Of a stretch of DNA of 64,000 bases, positions 12,906 to 23,689 are shown in pieces. The notes beneath the pieces were generated by a model. It was not told the origin of the DNA, made no database searches, and saw nothing but the letters and a program-made list of their open reading frames with translations. Within the stretch, counting starts at the first letter, position 1. Each line of letters opens with the position of its first letter. Location of the stretch: positions 118,686,723-118,750,722 of the forward strand of contig CP136063.1 in NCBI GenBank assembly GCA_032622095.1, given 5' to 3'. The translations under genes and the position numbers were made by a program. Origin of the DNA: Siphonodentalium dalli (Eukaryota; Mollusca; Scaphopoda; Gadilida; Siphonodentaliidae).

Positions 12906-13329
12906 TGGCCAGTGATGCATTGGTGTATAAGTCAGTGTTTACCTATCTGTGGTCACCTTTTATTTCTCAAAATTCTGCTGAAAATATGCTCCTCTATGAC
13001 TTTACTGTTGTATAAGTGGCAGGAAGATGTTGATAGGGCAAATTTGGTTTTAAAAATGCGTCTTATACAATGGATTCTATGGTAGTTAAAAATATCATAT
13101 GTAATACATTAATTGGGAGCTTTCCGTTCATGGATATGTATGATCACAGTAGGAAGCTTGATACCATAGTGTGTGAACTGAAATTTACAAAATAAATATT
13201 ATACTCTCACTTGCTGAACATAATTCATGAAACAAAATCATATAATTAAACTTGGAACAAGGTAGTTTTAGGAAATGGTAGTTAATTGATATATTAAAAG
13301 ACCTTTGTGAAATAAAGTTTAAATGACTT

Positions 13330-13376
13330 ATTATTATTATTATTATTAAATGACTTAGATATTATTATTATTATTA
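13330..13376. repeat. (TTA)n microsatellite, interrupted
   Basis: Two runs of TTA/ATT units separated by AATGACTTAGA, just upstream of NBAS exon 3. Confidence 0.9.
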
Positions 13377-13424
13377 TGATGTATACCTAATCCTGAATTT
13401 ACTCTTTTTCTCGTGTGGTTACAG

Positions 13425-13483
13425 GTGAATTCAGAGGAAGCAGAGGAGTTGTTAATCAAACTCACCAGGTTTGCCTCAAGGAG
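13425..13483 (+). CDS. NBAS: NBAS exon 3 of window
   Basis: Acceptor GGTTACAG, donor GTAAGA. It reads VNSEEAEELLIKLTRFASR and ends phase 2, with the split arginine completed by the next exon. It matches the SSEEARKLMVRLTRH stretch of vertebrate NBAS. A (TTA)n microsatellite lies just upstream and a TTAA-flanked MITE starts 36 bases after the donor. Confidence 0.9.
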
Positions 13484-13518
13484 GTAAGATTCAATTTAGA
13501 TTTAAAAAAATTAATAAA

Positions 13519-13755
13519 TTAACCCATTCATGACTGGAGCTGGAAATTTTGCGAAAAACCCAGTGCCCATGCATTCTCTTATATATGCGAGTTCCCTTAG
13601 GGAGCCTCGCATATATAACAGAAAACATTGGCTTAACAATATTTATCTTGACCTTGTAAGCCAGTGCATTCTCTTATTGGAGACTCGCATATATAAGAGA
13701 ATGCACTGGCACAGGATCTTTAATGCTGCACCAACTGAGCTCTGAAAAGGGTTAA
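13519..13755. mobile_element. TTAA MITE (family T), complete copy
   Basis: TTAA at 13519-13522 and 13752-13755 flank a 229 bp element starting CCCATTCATGACTGGAGC and ending CTCTGAAAAGGG. Its middle holds inverted copies of GCATTCTCTTATATATGCGAG, so the transcript would fold into hairpins. piggyBac-type by target site. Confidence 0.65.
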
Positions 13756-13765
13756 CTCATATCTA

Positions 13766-14528
13766 ATTATACCCCCCGCAACGAAGTTAGGGGGGGGGGG
13801 GTATACTGGAGTCAGCTTGTCCGTCCGTGGACAAAAATTTGTCCGGAGTTTTTCTCAGCTGTTTTTTGATTAATTTCCGTGAAACTTGGCACAGGCATCA
13901 ACCACCATGGGAACCTGTGCACCTGCGATTATGACGTCTGTCGGACTTTTTTGTTGGAGTTATTCTCCCTTTTTCGACTTAGAAATTTTTTGCAACATGT
14001 ATAATTTTGTCCGAGCTTTTATTCCTACATTTCAAGTTCAAGTTTTTTTTAATTTGGCACAGACATTTAGTACCATGGGAACCTGTGCACCTGCGATTAT
14101 GACGTTTGTCCGGCATTTTTTGGTGGAGTTATTCCCCTTTTTTTACTTAGACATTTTTTTGCAACATGCCTAATTTTGTCCGAGCTTTTATTTCTACATT
14201 TTTAGGTCAATGTTTTTTAATCTTGGCACTGATATTTAGTACCATGAGAACCTGTGCACCTGCGATTATGATGTCTGTCCGACTTTTTTGTGGAGTTATT
14301 CCCCTTTTTCGACTTAGAACATTTTTGCAAAATGCATAATTTTGTCCAAGCTTTTATTCCTACATTTTTCGGTCAATGGGTTTAAGATTACGGTTAGGTT
14401 TGTGCACCTGCAATGGGAACTGTTATTTTATTATTTTAACTAAATGTTTACTGACATGTGAAACATCTTAGTATTTTAAAAACATGGGGGGTATCCTTAG
14501 TCCCATTGGGACAGTCACACCTCTAGTT
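13766..14528. repeat. Repeat element with internal ~168 bp tandem units
   Basis: It begins with a hairpin-forming run (ACCCCCCGCAACGAAGTTAGG) and a poly-G tract, then GTATACTGGAGTCAGCTTG, and ends GGGGGGTATCC...CACACCTCTAGTT. Inside, a unit containing ACCATGGGAACCTGTGCACC and TGCGATTATGA recurs at about 13904, 14072 and 14241 (spacing 168-169). A short overlapping frame is just translated repeat. Confidence 0.6.
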
Positions 14529-14738
14529 CTTTTCATTAGTGGCAACTATAGCAGTTTGCCCTTGAAAATTTAACAAAATAATTGTTGGTGTCCCTCTAAG
14601 ACTTCGAAAGGATATGAAATAAATGCATTGAAAATCAATATCAAAGGAAATAGCATATTTCATATAACACTTCTAAATAAAAAGTAAAAAAAATAGGTTT
14701 TGTGAAGTGAAAATCAGACTGAAACCCTGAACACAACT

Positions 14739-14940
14739 TTAACCCTTCCATGACTGGAGCTTCCTGAACTTTTGCGAAACCCTGTGCCAATACATTACAT
14801 TGAGCTAACAATATTTACCTTGATCTTGTAAGCCAGTGCATTCTCTTATATAATGGAGGGACACTCGCATATATAAGAGAATGCACTGGCACAGGATCTT
14901 TAATGCTGCAACAGTGCAGCTTATGTCATGAAAAGGTTAA
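14739..14940. mobile_element. TTAA MITE (family T), complete copy
   Basis: TTAA at 14739-14742 and 14937-14940; termini CCCTTCCATGACTGGAGC and, inverted, GCTTATGTCATGAAAAGG. Internal TATATAAGAGAATGCACTGG and CAGTGCATTCTCTTATATAA form a hairpin. It ends 39 bases before an NBAS exon. Confidence 0.7.
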
Positions 14941-14979
14941 TAAGCTTACTCTAATGTTTACTGTTTCGTTGTGCAACAG

Positions 14980-15082
14980 AACTCCACCACTGGATGAAGC
15001 AGGCTGGTCAAAACTTCAAGAGGATGTGTTCTTCCTTCAAGATAAAACATACCGCTGTTTGGCCAAAGATCTATGTCATCAG
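14980..15082 (+). CDS. NBAS: NBAS exon 4 of window
   Basis: Acceptor TTGTGCAACAG, donor GTAAGA. After completing an arginine codon it reads TPPLDEAGWSKLQEDVFFLQ then DKTYRCLAKDLCHQ, ending phase 0. It corresponds to the human block around WRTLLQDMLTMQ. A (TCA)n microsatellite begins 21 bases after the donor. The exon lies only 39 bases after a TTAA MITE. Confidence 0.92.
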
Positions 15083-15103
15083 GTAAGACAGTTTAAAATT
15101 TAC

Positions 15104-15142
<39 letters not shown>
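15104..15142. repeat. (TCA)13 microsatellite
   Basis: Thirteen uninterrupted TCA units 21 bases downstream of an NBAS donor site. Confidence 0.97.
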
Positions 15143-16011
15143 CCGAACATAGCTCAGTTGAATTATTTTATTTCTATTTTGAGCCTATCAAATCTCTGCC
15201 AAGAAAATATACACAATGTACAGATTGGCCATATGTCTCTATGAATTTAAACCTACATGCTTGTTATGGGTCAAATGACATACAACGGCTCTTATCAGCT
15301 GTATGATAAAATATTTCCCTCTGTGAGGGAACTCACTGAGGATTTTAATCATATTAATCAAGCTTTGTATAATATATTAGGGAAATGAAATTTTATTTAT
15401 AAAAAATTTAATATTTGTTAAACTGATAGAAGAAAAAGTTGTAGCCAATATTACGGTCCAACGGAATTGTTTTTAAATTAGGCCAATCAAAATTTAAGAG
15501 TGTGCTGAATCATGGGTTAAACTGAGTGTGCCACAGCCCAGTTAAACAAAATATTAATTATTTTGGCCTAATTGACTGTTTTTATTGAACTTAGCATTAT
15601 CAAACAATGAGTTTGAGATGTGTGATAACTGATTTGGAAGGCCAAACTACAAAAACTTTAAGTTCAAACAGAACTTGTGATCAACATTTGAAACGTTGCG
15701 ATTTCTAAGACTGAACAGAACTCATAAATATTTGGAGTATTTTTGCCTAATGTGTCAACTTAACAACTATACTTAAATTTATTTTTGTGTAACCCGAGTT
15801 TATTTCTAAAACTACACATTGGAATGGTCTATTATGCATTTAGAGGTGTGTTTTGGAGGTCTATTATGCATTGGAGATATGTTTTGATAATGCAAGTGCA
15901 GAAGATAAAATATAATATTTAGTCATTTATTCATATGTTAAGTTCAACAAATGTTTTTGAACTTTAATATTTTCTAAACATTCACCAAGTCAACCATTTG
16001 TTCGTGAATAT

Positions 16012-16242
16012 TTAGTAGAGCTGCGCTGCAGCATTAAAGATCCTGTGCTGGTGCATTCTCTTATATTCCCATAGGGAGCCTCGCAGAGAGAATGCACTGG
16101 CTTACAAAGTCAAGGCAAATATTGTTAGGCCAATGCATTCTCTTATATATGCGAGGCTCTCTATGGGAGACTCGCATATATATGAGAATGCATTGGCACA
16201 GGGTTTTTCTAAAAATATCAGGAAACTCCAGTCATGAAAGGA
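16012..16242. mobile_element. TTAA MITE (family T), inverted copy
   Basis: The same family as 13519-13755 in reverse orientation: GAGCTGCGCTGCAGCATTAA, AGATCCTGTGC, GCATTCTCTTATAT, AATATTGTTAGGCCAATGC and ending CTCCAGTCATGAAAGG. It directly abuts the palindrome at 16243; the TTAA there is shared. Confidence 0.6.
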
Positions 16243-16456
16243 TTAACCCTTTCAGTGCCAAGTCCGATTTTTGTATCAACCCATATTTCCTTGATCATTT
16301 TTCAAATTTATTGATTATAATTATGTGATACATTGATGGAAAGAGCTCTAGAGCTCTTTCCATCAATGTATCACATAATTATAATCAATAAATTTGAAAA
16401 ATGATCAAGGAAATATGGGTTGATACAAAAATCGGACTTGGCACTGAAAGGGTTAA
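16243..16456. mobile_element. Perfect 214 bp palindrome, piggyBac-type fold-back MITE
   Basis: Each 107-base arm is the exact reverse complement of the other, with the centre between 16349 and 16350 (GAGCTCTAGAGCTC). The outermost four bases are TTAA on both sides and the element proper starts CCCTTTCAGTGCC and ends GGCACTGAAAGGG. The absence of any spacer or mismatch suggests a recent origin or gene conversion between arms. Transcription through it, as within the NBAS pre-mRNA, would give a long perfect hairpin 25 bases before an exon acceptor. Confidence 0.85.
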
Positions 16457-16481
16457 GAACCTCTATAATTTTTCACTTTAG

Positions 16482-16699
16482 ATTTTCACAGAGAGTGTTC
16501 TATGCTCAAGTAACAAGAACAGCATCAAGTTGGCTGGTAAATATATAGAGAAGAGCAATGAAGAGGCGAGAGTTCCCACGTACATGATGAAAGAATTGAA
16601 GGTCGAGTACGGGAGAGCAGTCAAACTCGTACTCTCGGCAGCCAGGGAATACTTCAACTCATCAGCTCATCTCATGGATGAGTGCATGGACCTCGCAAG
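16482..16699 (+). CDS. NBAS: NBAS exon 5 of window
   Basis: Acceptor TTTCACTTTAG, donor GTACGC. The 218 bp exon begins IFTESVLCSS, nearly identical to human IFTESLLCSS, and ends with LVLSAAREYFNSSAHLMDEC then MDLAR (split arginine, phase 2). The block AAREYFNSS is among the best conserved in the family. The acceptor is only 25 bases from the right arm of the perfect palindrome at 16243-16456, so the transposon sits at the edge of the branch-point region. Confidence 0.95.
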
Positions 16700-17569
16700 G
16701 TACGCAGTATTGCTAAATAAACCAAGTATCCAGTCAAGACTCAATGGATGTTGTCGGTATATTAATTAATTCTGATGCACTCAGCTGCTTGGATTTCTTC
16801 CTGCTAATTGTATAAGTGAGGATGGGTAGCCAATGACCTGTGACTGGCATAATAATGATGTGAAACACATTGAAACTAATTTACTACAGAACTCGCTATA
16901 TAAATTCATCCATTATTACCATTAAGTCAGGAAGCCTAAGCAATTAAGTTATTTTATTGTAAGAAAAACAAAGAATTAGGGGAAACCAGCATAATTGTGT
17001 CTGTTTGTTTTGACATTCAACCATTAAAAAGAACCTCTAATGCCAACAAAAAAAGATAATTTATTTTTTATTTTCATTATTAATAACTCTCTAATAATGA
17101 AATTTCATATGGCAAAACCATTGTTATGTAAACATTACTGTTACAGTGGAATTATCAATAAAAGTTAATTAGTGCAATGAGATACCAAAATTTAATCAAA
17201 ACTTGATGGTAGACATTGGAAAAGGTCAAGGCATTGAAAAATATTCTGAAAATCCTATTCAAACTAAAATATTAGAACTTACTATACAATTAGCGATGTT
17301 TGTTGACAAATCACTGTAACAGCTTGATTACATAATAGTGTCTTCAGCATTCAAAATTTTGTTATTTATTTCTCCATGTTCTTTTAATAGTGGTGATGAT
17401 ATCATTCTTTAAATCTGTTGGCATATTAACCCACTGCGAGTGCCTTTTAATAGCAAAAATAAAAAGATATTACAATTTGGGGGGAGGGGGTCTGACTATT
17501 CAGTGAAAAAAGGAATTGGAAATTATATATATTCATATAATTTAGACTAACCTGGCTAATTACCTTCAG

Positions 17570-17682
17570 ATGCTGTTTAAATTTGTTCCGAGATATTTCA
17601 CCAGAAATCCAAGAAGAACTTGACCTGATAGCTTCCCTCAGCTTACTTGATGATTTTGCAGTGTCCACTTTACCACTTCAAG
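17570..17682 (+). CDS. NBAS: NBAS exon 6 of window
   Basis: Acceptor TTACCTTCAG, donor GTAATT. It reads CCLNLFRDISPEIQEELDLI then ASLSLLDDFAVSTLPLQ and ends phase 1 on a split valine codon. Human NBAS has CCLQLI, IQEELDLI and ILPLQVRLC at the same places. Confidence 0.95.
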
Positions 17683-17734
17683 GTAATTACTAATAGTTTT
17701 CTTTATTTGTCATTACTTCAACACATGGATATAT

Positions 17735-18815
17735 TAGCCAATTCACTAAATACTCATTGACGAGTTATTTCCTTAGGCCAAAAAAAAAAACATCTGTGTT
17801 TCCGGTTACCCGACCGACCTGCCGAAATTGGGCCGACCTGGACTTTTTTTTTCAAATTTCAACCCAAATAAAAAAATTTCAACCCAAAAAAAAAAAAAAA
17901 AAAAAATTTTTTTTAATTTTTAATTTTTTTTTAATGCATGTCATTGGCATGTAAACACATCAAAATCGTTAAATATATACTATATACTATGTTTACATTA
18001 AGCAGCAATAATTTTAGATGGAATTTTCAAAAACAATTTACTTCTATTAAAATACATGTCCATTTATGGTTGCAGCTGAATCCCAATCTCACCAATAAAT
18101 CTGCAGTCTTTAAAACCTGCCTGTGGTAATCTTGTTTGTTCAACTCCCATGTATTATGGGAAGAAGTCTTATCTGCTAGAGAGCAATATACATGTAGAAG
18201 ACTTTCTATATCAGAATTTAAAGTTCCTCTCCCCAGTCAATCAAGGATTCATAGTGTTCAGGCATAGTTACTAGTATGTATACAGACAGTATAAAGATGA
18301 CTGCATGTCAAATACAACTGAAATATAAAGTCCCACACCACACTGAAAATGGTACCACAGGCCACACCTTGACAATTAATTTCACATAAGGATGGATGAA
18401 TACCAGCATCGCATTTGACCGATGACTGAGACGAACCGCTCTATATGGAATGTCTCAACCATAGGTCGGATGCAATGTTGACATTTCATCAATGCTTACA
18501 CGGACAATCAAATGCAACGTTGAGTGCCTGGGAGCCAATTACCTGTTAAAATTTATAAAGCTTGTCATCTTATTGAAGTGAATTCAATCTTTGAATACAA
18601 ATAAGTGGAAAATGTTGATAATTAAAGGTCCGTATTAAAAATAAAATAAAAAGTACAAAAAAAATAAAATCCCTACCTACCTACCTGGAATTTTTTGGCT
18701 CCGTAATAGGAAACAAATAATATTTTTTTTTTGGCCCTAGGAAATGTTCAGATAATAAGTTAAAAAATTGGCCGTTTGTTGAACTTATTATCTGAAAATT
18801 TCAACCAATGAATAG
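17735..18815. mobile_element. Hairpin MITE (family H) split by a GGCCAAAA-ended insertion
   Basis: The left part (TACTCATTGACGAGTTATTTC) and the right part (GGAAATGTTCAGATAATAAG) are contiguous in the related copy at 39722-39982. Between them lies about 960 bp (17777-18736) beginning GGCCAAAAAAAAAA and ending TTTTTTTTTTGGCC, with CCTTAG/CCTAG at the junctions as a possible short target duplication. The insert carries long A and T runs and no coding sequence. Confidence 0.55.
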
Positions 18816-19860
18816 GAATCATTCAGGAAATGGCCGCCAGTGGCCATCTTGGATTTCAAAATTCAATCCATTAGCATGGACTACAGGCCGTACTGTTCGT
18901 CTGATCGTCATGAAATTTGTCATGGATGTTAATATTGACATGTAAATGGGAACGAGTAATTTTGGGGTCATTCGGGCAAAATACATGGCCGCCAGCAGCC
19001 ATCTTGGATTTTACTCTTTGTATGACTAAATCCTTTAGCACGGGCTACAGGTCGTACCTTTAGTCTGATCATCATAAAATTTGTCATGGATATTAATAAT
19101 GACATGTAGATGGGAACAAGTCATTTTGGGGTCAATCAGACAAAAAACATGGGCGCCAGCGGCCATCTTTGATTTCAAAATTCAATCCATTAGCACCGGC
19201 TACATGTTGTACTGTTCGTCTGATCACCATGAAATTTGTCATAGATGTTAATATTGACAAGTAGATGGGAACGAGTAATTTTGGGGTCATTTGGCCCAAA
19301 AACATGGCCGCCAGCAGCCATCTTGGATTTTATTCTTTGTATGACTAAATCCTTTAGCACGGGCTACAGGTCATACTTTTAGTCTGATCATCAAAATTGT
19401 TTTCATGGATGTTAACAATGACATGTAGATGGGAACGAGTCATTTTGGGGTCATTCGGCCAAAAGACATGGCCGCCAGCAGCCATCTTGGATTTTACTCT
19501 TTGTATGACTAAATCCTTTAGCACGGGCTACAGGTCGTACCTTTATTCTGATCATCAAAAATATTTTCATGGATGTTAATGACATGTAGATGGGAACGAG
19601 TCATTTTGGGGTCATTTGGCCAAAAAACATGGCCGCCAGCAGCCATCTTGGATTTTACTCTTTTTATGACTAAATCCTTTAGCACGGGCTACAGGTCGTA
19701 CCTTTAGTTTGATCATCATAAAATTTGTCATGGATGTTAATAATGACATGTAGATGTGAACGAGTCATTTTGGGGTCATTCGGCCAAAAAACATGGCCGC
19801 CAGCAGCCATCTTGGATTTTACTCTTTGTATGACTAAATCCTTTACTGCTCATTTTTTAC
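18816..19860 (+). repeat. ~160 bp satellite array (family S)
   Basis: Tandem units of 155-164 bases. Each contains CATGGCCGCCAGCAGCCATC, TTGGATTTTACTCTTTGTATG, ACTAAATCCTTTAGCACGGG, CTACAGGTCGTACC, TTTGTCATGGATGTTAATA and GACATGTAGATGGGAACGAG. The CATGG boxes lie near 18984, 19148, 19303, 19467, 19628 and 19792. The unit length is not a multiple of three, so frames through it are not conserved coding. The same family recurs at 21000-21808, 27051-27637, 30780-31366, 34535-35900 and 58738-59565. Confidence 0.9.
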
Positions 19861-20220
19861 ACTCCTTTTTAATCTCTCTATTCATTGCTCATCACAAAAA
19901 AATTACATTCTTTACAAAGTTGAGCTACAGTGTCATTGACACTTTCATGTTATCTACTCATGTGTCTTTCGTCAGCTTATATTTCCTGAAAAATAATAGA
20001 CTATTATGTTCCAAACTATAACTGATGGGAGAATTCATTTAGTAAAGAAAGCATTATGGCGGTTTGGAGCCTCAAATTATACCTAGTAATTCTCACTTAC
20101 CTGCTCAGTTCCGAGGATCAAAATAGAATGTTTAATATGTAGAACGCCGTCTTCTTTCATACAAGATTTATACACAGCGGTATGACTTACTGAACTCATA
20201 TAAATTACCAATTGAGAGAT
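19861..20220. other. Non-coding, with MITE fragment
   Basis: It starts with the tail motif of the satellite family (TTTACAAAGTTGAGCTACAG, TGTCATTGACA), also seen at about 35850. A MITE right-end fragment (TGGGAGAATTCATTTAGTAA) lies at about 20020-20050. Nothing coding is seen. Confidence 0.5.
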
Positions 20221-20700
20221 ATGAGTTATGGCCCCTTTTCGACTTAGATTCTGTCTGTCCGTCCATGTGGATAGTTTCTTATTTTGGGCTATCAGATCGA
20301 AACCAAATTTCGTATGTAAGTTTAACAGCTCAAAACACAGGTCAAGTTCGAATATGGGTTCTGTCTGCCCATTTTTGCTGGATTTATGGCCCCTTTTTGA
20401 CTTAGAATATGTCTGTCCGTACGTTTGGAAAGTTTCCAGATGATAACTTTTTTTTGGTTTATCAGATCAAAACCAAATTTATGAGCTCAGAATACAGGTT
20501 AAGTTCGAAAATGGGTTCAGTCCGCCCATTTTAGACGAAGTTATGACCCCTTTTCGACTTATAATTTTGTCGTTTTGAGGTTTCCAGACGAAGAAAAAGG
20601 CCAAGTTTGAATTTGGTCACGGTGAATTTGGAAAAAGTAAAAAAAAAAGCTGTACTTACTAAAAAGCCACCTTTTCGGGGGACACGTGGTCAGCAACCTT
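20220..20700. repeat. Degenerate repeat (family P)
   Basis: Units with ATGGCCCCTTTTCGACTTAG, TTTCCAGATGATAACTTT, ATCAGATCGAAACCAAATTT and CAGGTCAAGTTCGAATATGG recur here about every 180 bases and again, more extensively, at 55060-57480. The right edge reads CTTTTCGGGGGACACGTGGT. Confidence 0.7.
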
Positions 20701-20817
20701 TTATTTGAATTAAAACCGACAATGTTGTGATATGTCCTAACAGTTGTAGCTGACTGATTTATTAAATGTCAGTTTTCACCAGTTTCTAATGATGTGTAAT
20801 TGTTTACATCTTTTCAG

Positions 20818-20897
20818 TGAGACTTTGTAAGGACCGACTCTATTTGGTTAGAAGCGCAATACAGAACAGAACTAATGCCTATAGACAATCCCAAAAG
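20818..20897 (+). CDS. NBAS: NBAS exon 7 of window
   Basis: Acceptor CATCTTTTCAG, donor GTAACA. It completes the split valine and reads VRLCKDRLYLVRSAIQNRTN then AYRQSQK, phase 0. VRLC-DR and the basic tail align with vertebrate NBAS. The following intron is the largest in the window (15.3 kb) and is almost wholly repetitive. Confidence 0.94.
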
Positions 20898-20999
20898 GTA
20901 ACATCTACTAAATATCAAGAAAAGGCTATCTAGGCAACTAGTGACACCCTGTTTGGTGAAAGCTTTGACTTGCGTCATCTAGTCATATTCCAGAAACCC

Positions 21000-21808
21000 C
21001 TGGCCTGGCAGCCATCTGGTATTTTACTCTTTGCATGACTAAATCATTTGGCATGCCCTGCACCATACCTCTGTAGTACAGACCACATCTAGTGACTGAT
21101 CATCACCAAACTTCAGATGGATCTTCAGGGTGACTTCCAGATGGGAGCCATTGATTTTTCTAAGAATTTGTTAAAAAAACATGGCCACCAGCAGTTCAAA
21201 TTGGAATACATTGGCACACAGTGCAGCCCGCATTTATCTGGAAAATATTTTTAAACTTTACAGGCTTATAGGATCAACTCTGGATGGGAGCTATAAAAAA
21301 TTTCCGTATTTGAAAAACATGGCTGCTGGCAGCCATTTTGGAAATTACTCTTTGCATGACTAAATCCTTTGGCACACCCTACAGACCACATCCTTCATAT
21401 GATCATCACAAAACTTCATATGGATCTTCTTGGTAACCACTAGATGGGAGCCATTAATTTTTTGAAAAAAACATGGCTGCCAGTTGTCATGTTGGATTTT
21501 AATCATTTCATGAATAAATTCTCAGGCGCACTCTACATGCAACATCCCTCATCCTATCGCCACCAATTTTCATATGATTCTTTGGGGTGACCTCTGGATG
21601 GGAGCTATCCTATTTTTAGCTCCACTTACTTTGTAAGTTTGAGCTATTGCCATGGATTGGCGTCCGTCGTCCGTGTGTGCGTGCATCCATGTGTGCTTGT
21701 GTCCGTCAACAATTTCCTTTCCCGCGGGCTACAGGTCATACCTTTGGTCTGATCTTTATGAAATTTGTCATGAATGTTGACATTGACATGTAGATGGGAA
21801 CGAGTCAT
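21000..21808. repeat. Diverged satellite S array with leader module
   Basis: Diverged S units (ACATGGCCACCAGCAG, GCATGACTAAATC, GATGGGAGC) at 21000-21610, followed by a leader-like block TAGCTCCACTTACTTTGTAA, GAGCTATTGCCATGGATTGG and CGTCCGTCGTCCG at 21616-21680, then one canonical unit broken at CAT (21806-21808) by the DIRS-like element. Confidence 0.75.
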
Positions 21809-22249
21809 ATTTCCGCCAAAGGAAGCCCTCACACTGAACTATATGGATAGATGTCCTGCGTTTGTAAACCATAGCAGAAAATGGTTAACTTTTTGGTCGC
21901 CTACGGTAACTAATGGTCAGTGGCTTGCCTCGGCATCAGTCACGCATGCGCAGTCCCAATATAATTCACTGTACAGATTGAATTAGCCAGTTTATTTTTC
22001 TGCTACCAACCGAACGGATCATAAGGGAGTATTTTTCCGAATTTGTCGTTTAACAATAGCGACAAATTCAATTTATCGATACAATAATTACTGGTCGCCT
22101 ACGCGTTCGTTTTTATAATTATCGTTTCGAATTCACGGACCGTTTCGTTTCAAACATATAATTGTTCGTGTTTTTCGAATAGGCGGCTGACTTCAAAATT
22201 TTCGAATATGAAAATCGACATTTCGCCATAATCAGCCGCCATTTCAAGG

Positions 22250-22830
22250 CCTTACGAGGCGCATAGACTACTGTGAACAATTCATCTATGTAATTATTAT
22301 AGAACCTATAAGGTATGATATAATTTGTCAGATATAAAAAATGCCACGTGATTCGCTAACGGAAGTCTCCTAATTTCGTGGGAATTTATTTACGCGTGGA
22401 CATTTATTTAGCAATAATTACCATCGCTACTGACGCTATCTATCATAATGTTATGAACAACATTCTTTCTCATAATACTTTGTTGTTTTATGGTTCTATA
22501 CCACTGATCCAGATGTGTTGGTCACATTCGAACTTAAAGTTGATAACATTAACATCTTGGTTTATCAATGTCAAAAACAGATACCATTTCAAGGCCTTAC
22601 GAGGCGCACAGATTATTGTGAGAAATACATCTATGGAATTATTATAGCACCTATAAGGTATGATTGAATTTGTCAGATATCAAAAATGCCACGTGATTCT
22701 CCGCCGGAAATATCATAATTTCGTGGGAATTATTTTGACGTTTTAATGCGTGGAAATTTATTTAACAATAATTCCATCGCTACTGACGCTATCTCTCGTC
22801 ATGTTATGAACAACGTGCTTTCACATAATA
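22250..22830. repeat. Direct repeat inside DIRS-like element 1
   Basis: A block with CATTTCAAGGCCTTACGAGG, CTATAAGGTATGAT, AAAATGCCACGTGATTC and TAATTTCGTGGGAAT occurs at about 22240-22380 and again at about 22586-22735. Element 3 also has two copies (49060-49240, 49270-49440), so the subterminal duplication is a shared feature of the family. Confidence 0.7.
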
Positions 22831-23689
22831 CTATGTTTCAATACAAATGATCCAGATGTGTTAATCACGTTTGACCTTGAAGTTGATTACAATCTACCCA
22901 AGAATACTGACAGTTGATTAGATCTTGGTTTATCAATGTCACATGCATAACAATAACTTCATATGACAGTAGTACCGTAGTGCTACGAATAAATCTCAGC
23001 CATGTCATAGAGGTATGTCGATTAATAGCTACCTTGTATATACCGCTATTCTCAAAGTGATTGACCAGAGAAACGGGGTGATACCCCGGTCATGACCGCG
23101 GTGATACCGGTAATAAACGGTAGCGGTATCGAGACGGTCATGGCGTGAAGTTACGGTATTGGGTGATGATACAGTGGTCTTTTAGCGGGCACCGCATTAA
23201 TTTTGTTGAATACCGCGGTGATTTTCATGGAACTCTTTTAGGGGAGGTATTTACTCGCGCATGCTTGTTCGCGTTAACAAGCGGTATCGGTGCCGCGGTG
23301 TTGGAGGATACCGCGGTATAGTACCGCCATATTAACTGGGTGACACCACGTTATTGGTGGTTAATTACTTTAAGTATGGCGGTAGGTCTAATGAACAATA
23401 GCTGCGATTATACACCAGCCGGTTCAGCAAGCCGGTCTGAACCGGTGGGCTTGTAAATTTCTGAGAAGGATCCAGGGATGTTTTTCTACCTGCTACAGGT
23501 TTGGGCGCTCAAACTCTGGAGACCCTGGGGATAGTAATTATTAAAGTGGTTCTCCATTATTTCAACAAATTTTTCTAAGAGAAGAATAATTCAACAACTA
23601 AACATGAAAATCGGATGAGATAGTCTACTAGTATGATATAGAGCCTTTATTTGCACCATCTCTGGATCCTTCCCAGGTAGTATTTCTCG

